A DNA stretch of 64,000 nucleotides, taken from Streptomyces sp. 135. GTDB taxonomy: Bacteria; Actinomycetota; Actinomycetes; Streptomycetales; Streptomycetaceae. The notes beneath the pieces are model-generated. The model was not told where the DNA came from, made no database searches, and saw nothing but the letters and a program-made list of their open reading frames with translations. Each line of letters begins with the position of its first letter. The stretch's first letter is position 1. Shown one piece after another: positions 9,711 to 19,859 of the stretch. Made by a program: the position numbers and the translations under genes. The DNA is taken from contig NZ_CP075691.1 in NCBI RefSeq assembly GCF_020026305.1, positions 2,976,001 through 3,040,000 on the forward strand, in the 5' to 3' direction.

Positions 9711-9753
9711 GGCTGGTCGCGCAGTTCCCCGCGCCCCCTTCGGGGCGCTCGTG
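9711..9753. repeat. Streptomyces intergenic repeat, copy 1 (43 bp)
   Basis: This 43-bp element begins GGCTGGTCGCGCAGTTCCCC and ends in GGGGCGCTCGTG. It contains the hairpin GCGCCCC-CTTC-GGGGCGC (9731-9748, 7-bp stem). I recognise it as a sequence found in many Streptomyces intergenic regions, often at gene ends. It differs from copy 2 at a single base. Confidence 0.85.
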
Positions 9754-9779
9754 TAGATGTCCGTCCGCGGGTGCGTTCG

Positions 9780-9822
9780 GGCTGGTCGCGCAGTTCCCCG
9801 CGCCCCTTTCGGGGCGCTCGTG
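9780..9822. repeat. Streptomyces intergenic repeat, copy 2 (43 bp)
   Basis: Direct copy of the element at 9711, offset by 69 bp, with one substitution in the hairpin loop (GCGCCCC-TTTC-GGGGCGC, 9800-9817). It lies just downstream of the VOC gene stop and upstream of the PPOX-like gene, so it could end transcription of the VOC gene. It has no T-tract. Confidence 0.85.
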
Positions 9823-9831
9823 CGGGGTGGG

Positions 9832-10296
9832 CTAGAAGAAGCCGCAGGTTGGGGCCGACTTCACGGGGGTGGGCTCGTTCTGGGCTCCGGAGGGGGCGAA
9901 GATCTCCAGGCGGGTGCCGTCCGGGTCGTGGAAGAAGATGCCGCCGGACGCGGCGCCCTCGCCGTGCGGTACGACGCCCTCGTAGGCGAACTCCACGCCA
10001 TGGGCCCGCAGCGCGCTCTCGTACTCCTTGACGCGTTCGATGGAGTCGGTCTCGATCGCGAGGTGGTGCAGGCCCGCGTGGGCGCCCGAGTACGCGGCGT
10101 CGGCCTGCTGCCAGAGCGTGAGGACCGGGTGCGCGCCGTCCCCGAGGAAGGCGAAGCGGCGGCCCTCCTCCTTGCCCTCGCCGATGACCCCGTAGCCGAG
10201 GACGTCGCGGTAGAAGGCGAGCGAGCGTTCGAGGTCCGTGACGTTCAAGCCGATGTGGCCGGTGCGCGGAGCGGTGGATGTGGTGCTCGCGGTCAT
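9832..10296 (-). CDS. VOC-family (glyoxalase/dioxygenase fold) protein
   Basis: 154 residues, one vicinal-oxygen-chelate module pair. HIGLNVTDLERSLAFYRDVLG opens the first beta-alpha-beta-beta-beta unit, and GLHHLAIETDSIERVKEYE plus GIFFHDPDGTRLEIF the second. Metal ligands are probably the His of TGHIGL, the His of LHHLAI and the Glu of RLEIF. Possible activities are lactoylglutathione lyase, fosfomycin/bleomycin-type resistance or dioxygenase, and the sequence does not decide. It is divergent from the CGNR regulator, which may control it. Confidence 0.87.
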   Translation of the reverse strand: MTASTTSTAPRTGHIGLNVTDLERSLAFYRDVLGYGVIGEGKEEGRRFAFLGDGAHPVLTLWQQADAAYSGAHAGLHHLAIETDSIERVKEYESALRAHGVEFAYEGVVPHGEGAASGGIFFHDPDGTRLEIFAPSGAQNEPTPVKSAPTCGFF

Positions 10297-10363
10297 GACT
10301 CTCCCCTGGTCGTGGACGTGTCGCGGCGCCGCCCCGAGCGGGGCGATCTAACCGTTGAATGTG

Positions 10364-10393
10364 AGATTAGGGGTTAGGTGTCGTGTGCGTCAA
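10364..10393 (-). promoter_or_regulatory. Promoter of the VOC gene
   Basis: Reading the minus strand, TTGACG (10393-10388) is followed after 18 bases by TAATCT (10369-10364). This is a good housekeeping-sigma promoter about 70 bases before the VOC start. CTAACC at 10348-10353 pairs with GGTTAG at 10372-10377, bracketing the -10 region, and a further GGTTAG lies at 10414-10419, so a repressor site overlapping this promoter is plausible. Confidence 0.55.
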
Positions 10394-10437
10394 CCGGTCA
10401 CGTAACCTTGAGCGGTTAGCACTGAAGGGAGCACCCC

Positions 10438-10989
10438 ATGCCCGCCGCACCCCACGACCCCCGCCCGCTCACCGGCGAGCCGCTCTCCCTCGACCTGCTC
10501 AACACCCGCTGGGTGCACGACGGCACACGCCAGGACCTGCTGACCGGCGTCGAGGGACTCGCCGTCTGGCTCGCGGCGAACGGCCTCGCCGAGCGCTTCC
10601 CCGCCGACGGCCCGACCCTGGAGCACGTGCTGCGCGCCCGCGACGCGCTCGCCTCCGCCGTGGACTCCCCCGGTGACCCGGCCGCCGCCGCCCGCGTCGA
10701 CCGGATCCTCGGGCACGGCCGGATCCGCGCGACGCTCTCCGCCGAGGGCCCCGGCGAGGAGCCCGAGTTCGCCGACGTGACGTGGGGCGCGGCCTGGCTC
10801 GCCGCCCGCGACTATCTGAACCTCCTGGCCACCGCGCCCGACCGGATCCGCGGCTGCGCCCACGAGGCATGCGTCCTGCACTTCTTCGACACCTCGCGCA
10901 ACGGCACGCGCCGCTGGTGCTCCATGGCGGCCTGCGGCAACCGCGCGAAGGCTTCGCGGCATTACGCCCGCTCGCGCGACGGCCGGTAG
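10438..10989 (+). CDS. CGNR zinc-finger (ABATE-type) transcriptional regulator
   Basis: 183 residues. The C-terminal CGNR zinc finger is visible as CAHEACVLHFFDTS followed by RRWCSMAACGNRAKASRHYAR, with the four Cys probably binding zinc and the CGNR segment binding DNA. The N-terminal domain (PLTGEPLSLDLLNTRW) is the ABATE stress-response domain. ATG 10438 follows GAAGGGAG at 8-10 bases. Proteins of this family are usually one-gene regulators beside an enzyme; here the divergent VOC gene is the obvious target. The inverted and direct GGTTAG/CTAACC copies in the shared 141-bp spacer could be its binding sites (inference). Confidence 0.87.
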   Translation: MPAAPHDPRPLTGEPLSLDLLNTRWVHDGTRQDLLTGVEGLAVWLAANGLAERFPADGPTLEHVLRARDALASAVDSPGDPAAAARVDRILGHGRIRATLSAEGPGEEPEFADVTWGAAWLAARDYLNLLATAPDRIRGCAHEACVLHFFDTSRNGTRRWCSMAACGNRAKASRHYARSRDGR

Positions 10990-11195
10990 CAGTAGCCCCA
11001 AGTCACCTTATGAACCGCCTTGTCCACCATGACGTATGGCGGAATTGCGTCACACCCTGATCACAGCTCGGACAACTCTCCCCAAACAGCTGTCACTTAC
11101 GTAAGGCTGAGCGGTCATCCGGCCCCGGATTCCGGAACTTCGCGGAAACCGGGCCGTATGAACCCTCCTCCCGACCTTCACGTACAGGGATGCCG

Positions 11196-14100
11196 ATGCC
11201 CAGATCCAGTTCCAGCGCGAGACCCCCGGTCTCAGGACGCGCGCCCCGCCTCGCGATAGCCATCGGCCTCACCGCCGCGCTCTGCGCGACCGGGGCGGCG
11301 CCCATGGCCTTCGCGGCGGACGACGCCCCCGTGCCCGAGCCCAAGTCGGCCGCGGGCAAGCTCGGCCCCGCCGACGCCGACCTGCTCGCCGAGGCCAAGG
11401 CGGACGGCGAGAAGACCGTCACGATGATGGTCGCCACCGCCCCCGGCGCCACCGAGCGGGTCGCCGACCAGCTCGACGCGGTCAAGGGCGGCTCGGTCGG
11501 CCGCACCTACGACAAGCTCGGCTACGTCCGCGCGACCGTGCCGACCGGCAGGGCCGACGCCGCGATCAAGTCCGCCGTGAAGCTGTCGTCCGTGCACGCC
11601 ATCGACCTGCGCCACGAGATCGAGCTGGACGACCCGACGCCCGCCGCCGACCGTGCCAAGGGCGCGGCGCTCGGGGCGAAGGGCACGTACCCGGGTCCGG
11701 GCAGGAAGACCCCGGCGAAGAACCCGTACAACCCCTCCGCCGAGACGGGCGCCGTCGACTTCGTCAAGAAGCACCCGAAGGCGGACGGCCGCGGCGTCAC
11801 CATCGGCATCCTGGACTCCGGCGTCGACCTCGGCCACCCGGCGCTGAAGAAGACCACCACCGGCGAGCGCAAGATCACCGACTGGGTGACGGCGACCGAC
11901 CCGATCGTGGACGCCGACGGCACCTGGCGCCGCATGACCGACGCGGTCAGTGGACCCACCTTCACCTGGGACAGCGAGACGTGGAAGGCCCCCGCGGGCT
12001 CCTTCCAGGTGGACCGCTTCCGCGAGTCGGCCACCACGGGCGGCGACGCCAAGGGCGACATCAACCGCGACGGCGACACCACCGACAGCTGGGGCGTCCT
12101 GTACGACGCGGCGGCCGGGACCGTGCGCGTCGACCTGAACGACAACAACGACTTCACCGACGACGAGACGATGAAGCCGTACAAGGACGACCACCAGGTC
12201 GCCTACTTCGGCAAGGACAATCCGGACACCGACGTCGTCGAGCGCGTGCCGTTCGTCGTCGAGATCCGCAAGGACGTCCCCACCGACCCCTACGGCGGCG
12301 ACTGGGTCGGCAAGAAGGCCGACTTCGTCAACATCGGCGTCATCGAGTCCGAGCACGGCACGCACGTCGCGGGCATCACCGCGGCCAACGGCCTGTTCGG
12401 CGGCGAGATGGACGGCGCCGCCCCCGGCGCCAAGCTGGTCTCCTCGCGCGCCTGCACCTGGACCGGCGGCTGCACCAACGTCGCGCTCACCGAGGGCATG
12501 ATCGACCTCGTCACCAAGCGCGGCGTCGACATCGTCAACATGTCGATCGGCGGTCTGCCCGCCCTCAACGACGGCAACAACGCGCGCGCCGAGCTGTACA
12601 CGCGCCTCATCGACACCTACGGCGTGCAGCTGGTGATCTCCGCAGGCAACTCCGGCCCCGGCGCGAACACCATCGGCGACCCGAGCCTCGCGGACAAGGT
12701 CATCTCCGTCGGCGCCTCGATCTCCAAGGAGACCTGGGCCGCCAACTACGGCTCCGTCGTGGAGAAGAAGTACGCGATGATGAACTTCTCCTCGCGCGGC
12801 CCGCGCGAGGACGGCGGCTTCACGCCGGTCATCTCGGCGCCGGGCTCGGCCATCAACACCACGCAGACCTGGCTGCCGGGCTCCCCGGTCGCCGAGGCCG
12901 GCTACCAGCTCCCCGCCGGTTACTCGATGCTCCAGGGCACCTCGATGGCCTCCCCGCAGGCCGCGGGCGCCTCGGCGCTGCTGCTCTCCGCCGCCAAGCG
13001 CGAGAAGGTCGAGCTGACCCCGGCGAAGCTGCGCACCGCGCTCACCTCGACCGCCGACCGCATCCGCGGCGAGCAGGCGTACGCGCAGGGCAGCGGCCTG
13101 ATCGACGTGGTCGGCGCCTGGCGCGCCATCGAGGACGGCGCGAAGGCCCACACGTACACGGTGAAGGCCCCGGTCGACACCGCCCTGGAGCAGGAGCTGA
13201 AGAAGCCCGGCACCGGCATCTACGACCGTGAGGGCGGCCTGAAGACCGGTCAGAAGCGGACGTACGACGTCACGATCACCCGCACCTCGGGCCCGGACCG
13301 CGGCATCCGCCACGAGCTGGACCTCGTCAACAACCACGACAGGACCTTCCGCCTCCTCGGCGATGATGACGTGACGCTGCCGCTGAACAAGCCCGTCACC
13401 GTCAAGGTCCAGGCGAAGGCCGGGTCCGCCGGTCTGCACAGCGCGATCCTCACCGTCGACGACGAGCGCACCGAGGGCGTCGACCGGCAGATCATGTCGA
13501 CCGTCGTCGTCTCGGCGCCGCTCGACAAGCCGTCGTTCACGTACGAGGCGGACGGCTCGGTGCAGCGCAACAGCACCACGTCGTACTTCGTCACCGTGCC
13601 CAAGGGCACCAAGTCCCTGGAGGTCGCCCTCGGCGGCCTGAAGGGCAAGAGCCAGACACGCTTCATCGCCGTGCACCCCTACGGCGTCCCGGTCGACTCC
13701 ACGTCGTCGATCGTCTGCTACCCGAACTACGAGAACCCGGCCAACACCTGCCGCCCGGACCTGCGGTCGTACGCGGAACCGCAGCCCGGTGTCTGGGAGA
13801 TCGAGGTCGAGTCGCGCCGCACGTCGCCGCTGCTCGACAACCCCTACGAGCTGAAGGTCTCCGCGCTCGGCGTCGACTTCGACCCGGCCGTGCAGACGGT
13901 CCCCGAGGCGAAGGTCGGCACGCCGGCGCCCGTCGCCTGGAAGGCCACGAACAACTTCGCCGCGGTCGAGGGCAAGCTGAAGGGCGGCTCGCTCGGCTCG
14001 TCCAAGTCCGCGCGGCCCACCATCGGCCAGGGCGCCACGCAGACCACCACGGTGGTCGTGCCCGCGGGCGCGGAGCGGCTCGACGTCGTCATCGGCTCCC

Positions 14101-14495
14101 CGGCCGATGTCGCCGCCGACCTGGACCTGTCCGTCAAGAAGGACGGCAAGGTCGTCGGCTCGTCGGCGGAGGGCGACTCGGAGGAGTCCGTGAGCCTGAC
14201 GAAGCCGGCCGCCGGTACGTACACGATCGAGGTCGTGGGCTACTCGGTGCCGACCGGTTCGACCGCCTACGACTACCGGGACGTGTTCTTCTCGGACGCG
14301 CTCGGCAAGGTCACGGTCGACGGGTCGAAGACGGTGAAGCTCGGCAACGGCGACTCGGCGCGGGTCGAGGCCGCGGTCGAGGCGAAGGTCCCGGCCGCCG
14401 AGGGCCGTGAGCTGTTCGGCGAGGTGTCCCTGCTGAACGCGGGCGGCACGGTGGCCGGTAACGGCAGCGTGAAGATCGAGAAGGTCACGCCGTAG
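11196..14495 (+). CDS. Secreted subtilisin-like serine protease (S8)
   Basis: About 1100 residues with a signal peptide (APRLAIAIGLTAALCATG, Ala cleavage region). The subtilase triad counted from the alternative ATG 11190 is Asp about 209 (GILDSGVDLGHP), His about 389 (HGTHVAGI) and Ser about 585 (GTSMASPQAAG). The Asp-His spacing is unusually long, with an inserted Asp-rich region. A roughly 100-residue propeptide-like segment precedes the domain, and a roughly 450-residue beta-rich C-terminal region resembles fibronectin/PPC-type domains. ATG 11196 is preferred because AGGGA then sits 5 bases upstream; ATG 11190 would overlap that site. It is followed by a strong terminator. The likely role is extracellular proteolysis. 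Confidence 0.93.
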   Translation: MPRSSSSARPPVSGRAPRLAIAIGLTAALCATGAAPMAFAADDAPVPEPKSAAGKLGPADADLLAEAKADGEKTVTMMVATAPGATERVADQLDAVKGGSVGRTYDKLGYVRATVPTGRADAAIKSAVKLSSVHAIDLRHEIELDDPTPAADRAKGAALGAKGTYPGPGRKTPAKNPYNPSAETGAVDFVKKHPKADGRGVTIGILDSGVDLGHPALKKTTTGERKITDWVTATDPIVDADGTWRRMTDAVSGPTFTWDSETWKAPAGSFQVDRFRESATTGGDAKGDINRDGDTTDSWGVLYDAAAGTVRVDLNDNNDFTDDETMKPYKDDHQVAYFGKDNPDTDVVERVPFVVEIRKDVPTDPYGGDWVGKKADFVNIGVIESEHGTHVAGITAANGLFGGEMDGAAPGAKLVSSRACTWTGGCTNVALTEGMIDLVTKRGVDIVNMSIGGLPALNDGNNARAELYTRLIDTYGVQLVISAGNSGPGANTIGDPSLADKVISVGASISKETWAANYGSVVEKKYAMMNFSSRGPREDGGFTPVISAPGSAINTTQTWLPGSPVAEAGYQLPAGYSMLQGTSMASPQAAGASALLLSAAKREKVELTPAKLRTALTSTADRIRGEQAYAQGSGLIDVVGAWRAIEDGAKAHTYTVKAPVDTALEQELKKPGTGIYDREGGLKTGQKRTYDVTITRTSGPDRGIRHELDLVNNHDRTFRLLGDDDVTLPLNKPVTVKVQAKAGSAGLHSAILTVDDERTEGVDRQIMSTVVVSAPLDKPSFTYEADGSVQRNSTTSYFVTVPKGTKSLEVALGGLKGKSQTRFIAVHPYGVPVDSTSSIVCYPNYENPANTCRPDLRSYAEPQPGVWEIEVESRRTSPLLDNPYELKVSALGVDFDPAVQTVPEAKVGTPAPVAWKATNNFAAVEGKLKGGSLGSSKSARPTIGQGATQTTTVVVPAGAERLDVVIGSPADVAADLDLSVKKDGKVVGSSAEGDSEESVSLTKPAAGTYTIEVVGYSVPTGSTAYDYRDVFFSDALGKVTVDGSKTVKLGNGDSARVEAAVEAKVPAAEGRELFGEVSLLNAGGTVAGNGSVKIEKVTP

Positions 14496-14516
14496 CGGTG
14501 ACCGGCTGACCCCAAG

Positions 14517-14549
14517 CGCCGGGCGGGCTCGAAACGAGCCCGCCCGGCG
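14517..14549 (+). terminator. Intrinsic terminator after the subtilase gene
   Basis: A perfect 15-bp stem (CGCCGGGCGGGCTCG / CGAGCCCGCCCGGCG) closes a 3-base AAA loop and is followed by TTTCTC. It lies between convergent genes, 22 bases after the protease stop and 5 bases before the stop of the minus-strand gene. Confidence 0.9.
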
Positions 14550-14553
14550 TTTC

Positions 14554-15293
14554 TCATTCCCGGCACCGGATGCCCGCCGAACCCGGCAAGGCCTTGAGGA
14601 TCATGCGGCGCAGTTCGTCGCCGTCCTTGCCCGTGGCCCAGTTGTCCGGTTCCGCCGCGCCTCTGGGGATGGTGACCAGGACGTGGTCGCCCTTCCGCAG
14701 GCGCGGATCCACGTCGTGGCTCATCGGGAACGTGACCGTCCCCTCGCCGGACGCGGGCTTGATGTACCGCGTCACCTGCAGCGTGATCCGGTCCCGTGCG
14801 GCGCCCGGCACCGCGTCGACCGCCGTGACCGCGCCCTCCACGATGAGCCGCGAGCACGCGACGAAGCCCTCGGCGGTGAGGTCGGCCTCCGCGTGCCCTG
14901 AGCCGTCGCCCCGCTCGTCGGGCGCCGCCGCCTTCGCCCCGCTCGCGTCCGCGTCACCGCCGCCCACCCCCATGCCCGCGTCCACGGCGAGCCAGCCGAG
15001 CCCGCCGATCACGGTGACGGCGGCCACCGCCGCGGCGACCGCGCCGAGGGCGAGGGTGAACCGCTGCCGGGCCGTACGCGGGGCCCTGAGCGGGACGACC
15101 CGTTCCGGCGGCGCCCCGGGAGCGGCCGCCAGCGTCTCGCCGATCGCCCCGAGCCGCTCCCGCAGGAGTGCGACATCCGCCACAGCCGCCGCGTGCTCGG
15201 CGGCGAAGGCGGGGTCGCGCAGCGCCTCCTCGGGGACGGGGTCCTCGGTGATCGCCGCCATCAGCGCGTCGAAGCCGTCATCGCCGGGCACCG

Positions 15294-15297
<4 letters not shown>
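14554..15297 (-). CDS. Putative membrane partner (anti-sigma-like) of the adjacent ECF sigma factor
   Basis: 247 residues. Residues 1-70 are acidic/Ala-rich and cytoplasmic, a single membrane helix follows (about residues 75-98), and the rest is an outside domain of about 145 residues with two Cys. The GTG start overlaps the sigma factor stop as GTGA, so translation is coupled. The position and topology suggest an anti-sigma factor, but the zinc anti-sigma signature (HxxxCxxC) is absent. The outside domain (VTRYIKPASGEGTV and DHVLVTIPRG) looks more like a ligand-binding beta domain. The function is inferred from context. Confidence 0.72.
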
Positions 15298-17038
<1,741 letters not shown>

Positions 17039-17069
17039 CCTCAGCCGCGTACGTCCCGACGTCCCGACG

Positions 17070-17100
17070 GGGGCGGTCACCCTTCGCGGGTGGCCGCCCC
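17070..17100. terminator. Hairpin between asd and the MFS gene
   Basis: GGGGCGGTCACCC (17070-17082) pairs with GGGTGGCCGCCCC (17088-17100) through a 5-base TTCGC loop, with one G-T pair. It lies 32 bases after the asd stop and covers the last codons of the convergent MFS gene. No T-tract follows, but the strength and convergent position suit termination for asd. Confidence 0.65.
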
Positions 17101-18279
17101 TCTCGCGTACGCCACGGTGATCAGCGCCAGCCCGGCGAGGCCGCCGCCCAGCCACAGCACGTCGTCGGCGCCGCGGCTGTCCGCGACCCGGCCCCCGGCG
17201 AACGCGCCGAGGGCGATCGCCACGTTGAAGACCGCGGCGAAGAGCGCCGACGCGGCCTCGCGGGCGTGCGGCGCGGCGGCCATCACCCAGTTCTGGGCGG
17301 AGACCGAGACCCCGCCGTACGCCAGGCCCCACGCCACGAGCAGCGCCGCCGACGCGGCGAGCGAGCCGCCCGCGGGCACCAGCAGGAGCACCACCGTGCC
17401 GAGCCCCGCGCAGATGGCGAGCAGCGCCCGGCGCGGGTCGCGGGCCGCGACGGCGCCGCCCGCGAAGTTGCCGGCGATGCCGGCCGTCCCGTAGGCGAGC
17501 AGCAGTCCGCTGATCAGCCCCGCGCCGATGCCGGGCACCCGCTCCAGGACGGGTCGTACGTAGGTGTACGCGGCGAAGTGGCCGGTGACCAGGAGCGTGA
17601 CGGCGAGCAGCCCGGCCCGCAGCCGCCCGATGCGCAGCAGCCGGGCGAAGGCGCCGAGCCGCACGGCCTCGCCGGCGGGCAGCGCGGGCAGGACCGTGGC
17701 GAGCAGCGCCGCGACCGCCAGCGAGAGCGCGGCGAGGGCCGCGAACCCCCAGCGCCAGCCCGCCAGTTCGCCGAGGAGCGTGCCCGCGGGGACGCCGAGG
17801 ACGGACGCCACCGCGATCCCGCTGAAGATCACGGCGGTGGCCCGTCCGGCGGCCGCCTCCTCGCGGACCAGCCGCACCCCGAGACCGGCTGCGATGGCCC
17901 ACACGCCGCCGATGCACACGCCCACCAGGACGCGCGCGGCGAGCAGGACGCCGAAGGCGGGAGCGAGCGCCGAGGCCAGGTTGGCGGCGGCGAGCAGCGC
18001 CATCAACGCGCACAGGACCGTACGCCGGTCCGCGCGGCGCACCGCGACGGGCAGCAGCAGGGCGGCGAGCGCCGCGACGAGGCCCGGCAGGGTGACGGCG
18101 AGGCCCGCGGTGCCGTCCGAGACGCGCAGGCCGGAACCGAGGGAGGTGAGGAGGCCGACGGGGAGCATCTCCGTGGTGACGACGGAGAACGTGGCGGTGG
18201 CCACGGCGACGACGGCGGGGCCGAGAGGGGCGCGGCCCAAGGGGGCCGGGTGTGGGGGGAGTTGTGCGCTCTGTGACAT
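17077..18279 (-). CDS. MFS transporter (drug/sugar efflux type)
   Basis: 400 residues with about 12 hydrophobic segments. It belongs to the DHA1-type major facilitator group, judging from TFSVVTTEMLPVGLLTSL in helix 1 and the GVPAGTLLGELAGWRWGFAA motif of helices 4-5. Relatives include CmlR/PbuE/AraJ-like exporters, and the substrate is unknown. Start ATG 18279 (MSQSAQ) is preferred over an upstream in-frame ATG because the first hydrophobic helix then begins near residue 20. It is divergent from a LysR regulator with a palindromic operator between them, so it is probably induced through that regulator. Confidence 0.88.
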   Translation of the reverse strand: MSQSAQLPPHPAPLGRAPLGPAVVAVATATFSVVTTEMLPVGLLTSLGSGLRVSDGTAGLAVTLPGLVAALAALLLPVAVRRADRRTVLCALMALLAAANLASALAPAFGVLLAARVLVGVCIGGVWAIAAGLGVRLVREEAAAGRATAVIFSGIAVASVLGVPAGTLLGELAGWRWGFAALAALSLAVAALLATVLPALPAGEAVRLGAFARLLRIGRLRAGLLAVTLLVTGHFAAYTYVRPVLERVPGIGAGLISGLLLAYGTAGIAGNFAGGAVAARDPRRALLAICAGLGTVVLLLVPAGGSLAASAALLVAWGLAYGGVSVSAQNWVMAAAPHAREAASALFAAVFNVAIALGAFAGGRVADSRGADDVLWLGGGLAGLALITVAYARGAATREG

Positions 18280-18336
18280 GTCGTCCACCCTCGGGCGTGG
18301 CCGCACGCGGAACAACGCCGGAGATCTCATCCTTGT

Positions 18337-18351
18337 ATGAGCCAGGCTCAT
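18337..18351. promoter_or_regulatory. LysR-type operator between MFS and LysR genes
   Basis: ATGAGCC-A-GGCTCAT is a perfect 15-bp dyad in the 109-bp divergent spacer, 38 bases before the LysR start. It has the T-N11-A form typical of LysR binding sites. A second ATGAG half-site follows at 18361. Confidence 0.7.
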
Positions 18352-18388
18352 CGATCCCGCATGAGCATGGCACGGGAGGGGCGCGGAC

Positions 18389-19258
18389 ATGCAGGGGCTG
18401 GAGATCCGGGAGCTCGAATGTTTCCTCGTGCTCGCCGAGGAGCTGCACTTCGGGCGGACCGGCGAGCGGCTGTACGTCTCGCAGAGCCGCGTCAGCCAGC
18501 TGCTCGCCGCCCTGGAGCGCAGGATCGGCGCCCGGCTCGTCGAGCGGACGAGCCGCCGGGTGCGGCTGACCCCGCTCGGCGAGCGGTTCCTGCGCGAACT
18601 GCGCCCCTCCTACGATGAGTTGGCGTCGGCGGTCGAGCGGGCGCGGGCGGCGGCGCGGGGTGTCGAGGGCACGCTGCGGATCGGCTTCCAGGGGACGGCG
18701 GACGCGCGGCTGATGCGGGCCATCGCGGCCTTCCAGGAGCGGCATCCCGGGTGCGTGACGGAGATCGCGGAGATCCCCTTCGCCGATCCGTTCGGCGCGG
18801 TGCGCCACGGCGACGTGGACGCGGCGATCGTGCTGCTGCCGGTGGCCGAGCCGGACCTGGTCCTCGGGCCCGTCTTCTCCAGCGAGCGGCAGACCGTCGC
18901 CGTCTCGGTGCGGCACGCGTTCGCGGGGCGGGAGTCGCTGACGGCGGCGGACCTGAAGGACACCCCGCTGATCGCGGCGACGGCGCCCGCGCCGGCGTAC
19001 TGGCGCGCCGCGCACGCCCCTTCGGACGTCCCCGCGCCCGCGGTCCGCACGCTCCAGGAGGGGCTGACTCTGGTGGCGGCGGACCGGGGCGCGATGCTGC
19101 TGTGCCGGCCGACGGCGGAGTACCACGGCCGCAAGGACGTCACGTTCGTGCCGGTGGACGGGCTGCCGGATTCGGTGCTCGGGATGGTGTGGCACCGGGA
19201 CGGGGAGACGGCGCGGGTGCGGGAGTTCGCACGGGTCCTGGCGGGGGGCGAGGGGTAG
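18389..19258 (+). CDS. LysR-family transcriptional regulator
   Basis: 289 residues. The N-terminal winged HTH (ECFLVLAEELHFGRTGERLY then VSQSRVSQLLAALERRIG) is followed by a LysR substrate-binding domain from about residue 90. It is divergent from the MFS transporter, and a perfect dyad lies between the two starts, so auto-repression plus control of the exporter is likely. The inducer is unknown. Full length, no anomalies. Confidence 0.93.
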   Translation: MQGLEIRELECFLVLAEELHFGRTGERLYVSQSRVSQLLAALERRIGARLVERTSRRVRLTPLGERFLRELRPSYDELASAVERARAAARGVEGTLRIGFQGTADARLMRAIAAFQERHPGCVTEIAEIPFADPFGAVRHGDVDAAIVLLPVAEPDLVLGPVFSSERQTVAVSVRHAFAGRESLTAADLKDTPLIAATAPAPAYWRAAHAPSDVPAPAVRTLQEGLTLVAADRGAMLLCRPTAEYHGRKDVTFVPVDGLPDSVLGMVWHRDGETARVREFARVLAGGEG

Positions 19259-19262
19259 CGCG

Positions 19263-19787
19263 TCAGGCGGGCCTGCGCACCTCGAAGTGGAAGCAGCCGT
19301 ACTCCACGGCGCGCACGTGCACGAGGGCGGTCTCCGGGTCGGCGAAGGCCTCGTCGAACGCGGCGTCGAAGCCCCGCGTCCCGTCCTCGGGGATCTCCAG
19401 CAGGCGCCCGCCGATGATCTGCCCCCGCGCGTTGTAGCGGCGCAGCGTCCGCAGGGCCCCGGCGCGGGAGAAGGGGTAGTCGGCACGCTCCTGCGCCGGT
19501 CCCCCGCAGGGGTCGGCGTGGATGAAGACGGGGCCCTGCTCGTCGTAGGCGCCGGGGTCCGCGCCGGTCTCGGCGGCCCAGCGGCGCAGGGGCGCGTACG
19601 AGACGAGGGCGACGCGCTCACCGGGGGCTACCGGCCGCAGGCAGCAGCGCAGCGGGGAGCCGCCCTCGTGGTCGACGTACGGGACGCAGGGACGCCCCGC
19701 GTCGTCGGTGTCGCGGAGCCGGGCGAGGGCGTCGGGGGCGATGGGGTGGGGGACGTAGGCGGTAGTGGGGTGCGCGGTGGTGTTCAT
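19263..19787 (-). CDS. DUF1203-family protein
   Basis: 174 residues, recognised as DUF1203 from the pattern CCLRPVAPGERVALVSYAP, then GPVFIHADPC near the middle and RYNARGQIIGG after it. The family is widespread in bacteria without an assigned reaction. His and Cys in HADPC are conserved-looking and could bind metal (inference). The stop is only a few bases from that of the convergent LysR gene. Upstream is the FAD monooxygenase gene in the same orientation, with a 72-bp gap, so co-transcription is possible. Confidence 0.85.
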   Translation of the reverse strand: MNTTAHPTTAYVPHPIAPDALARLRDTDDAGRPCVPYVDHEGGSPLRCCLRPVAPGERVALVSYAPLRRWAAETGADPGAYDEQGPVFIHADPCGGPAQERADYPFSRAGALRTLRRYNARGQIIGGRLLEIPEDGTRGFDAAFDEAFADPETALVHVRAVEYGCFHFEVRRPA

Positions 19788-19859
19788 GGGTCGAGCCTCG
19801 CGCGCGGGGGGCGGCGGAGGCTGGCGGTTTTCGGACGTGGCGTTCGCGCCGCGGGGCGG

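Noticed and set aside
11232..13676. 814-codon minus-strand frame opposite the subtilase
   Set aside because: The plus strand carries a complete protease with its triad; the antisense frame has no homology or start signal.
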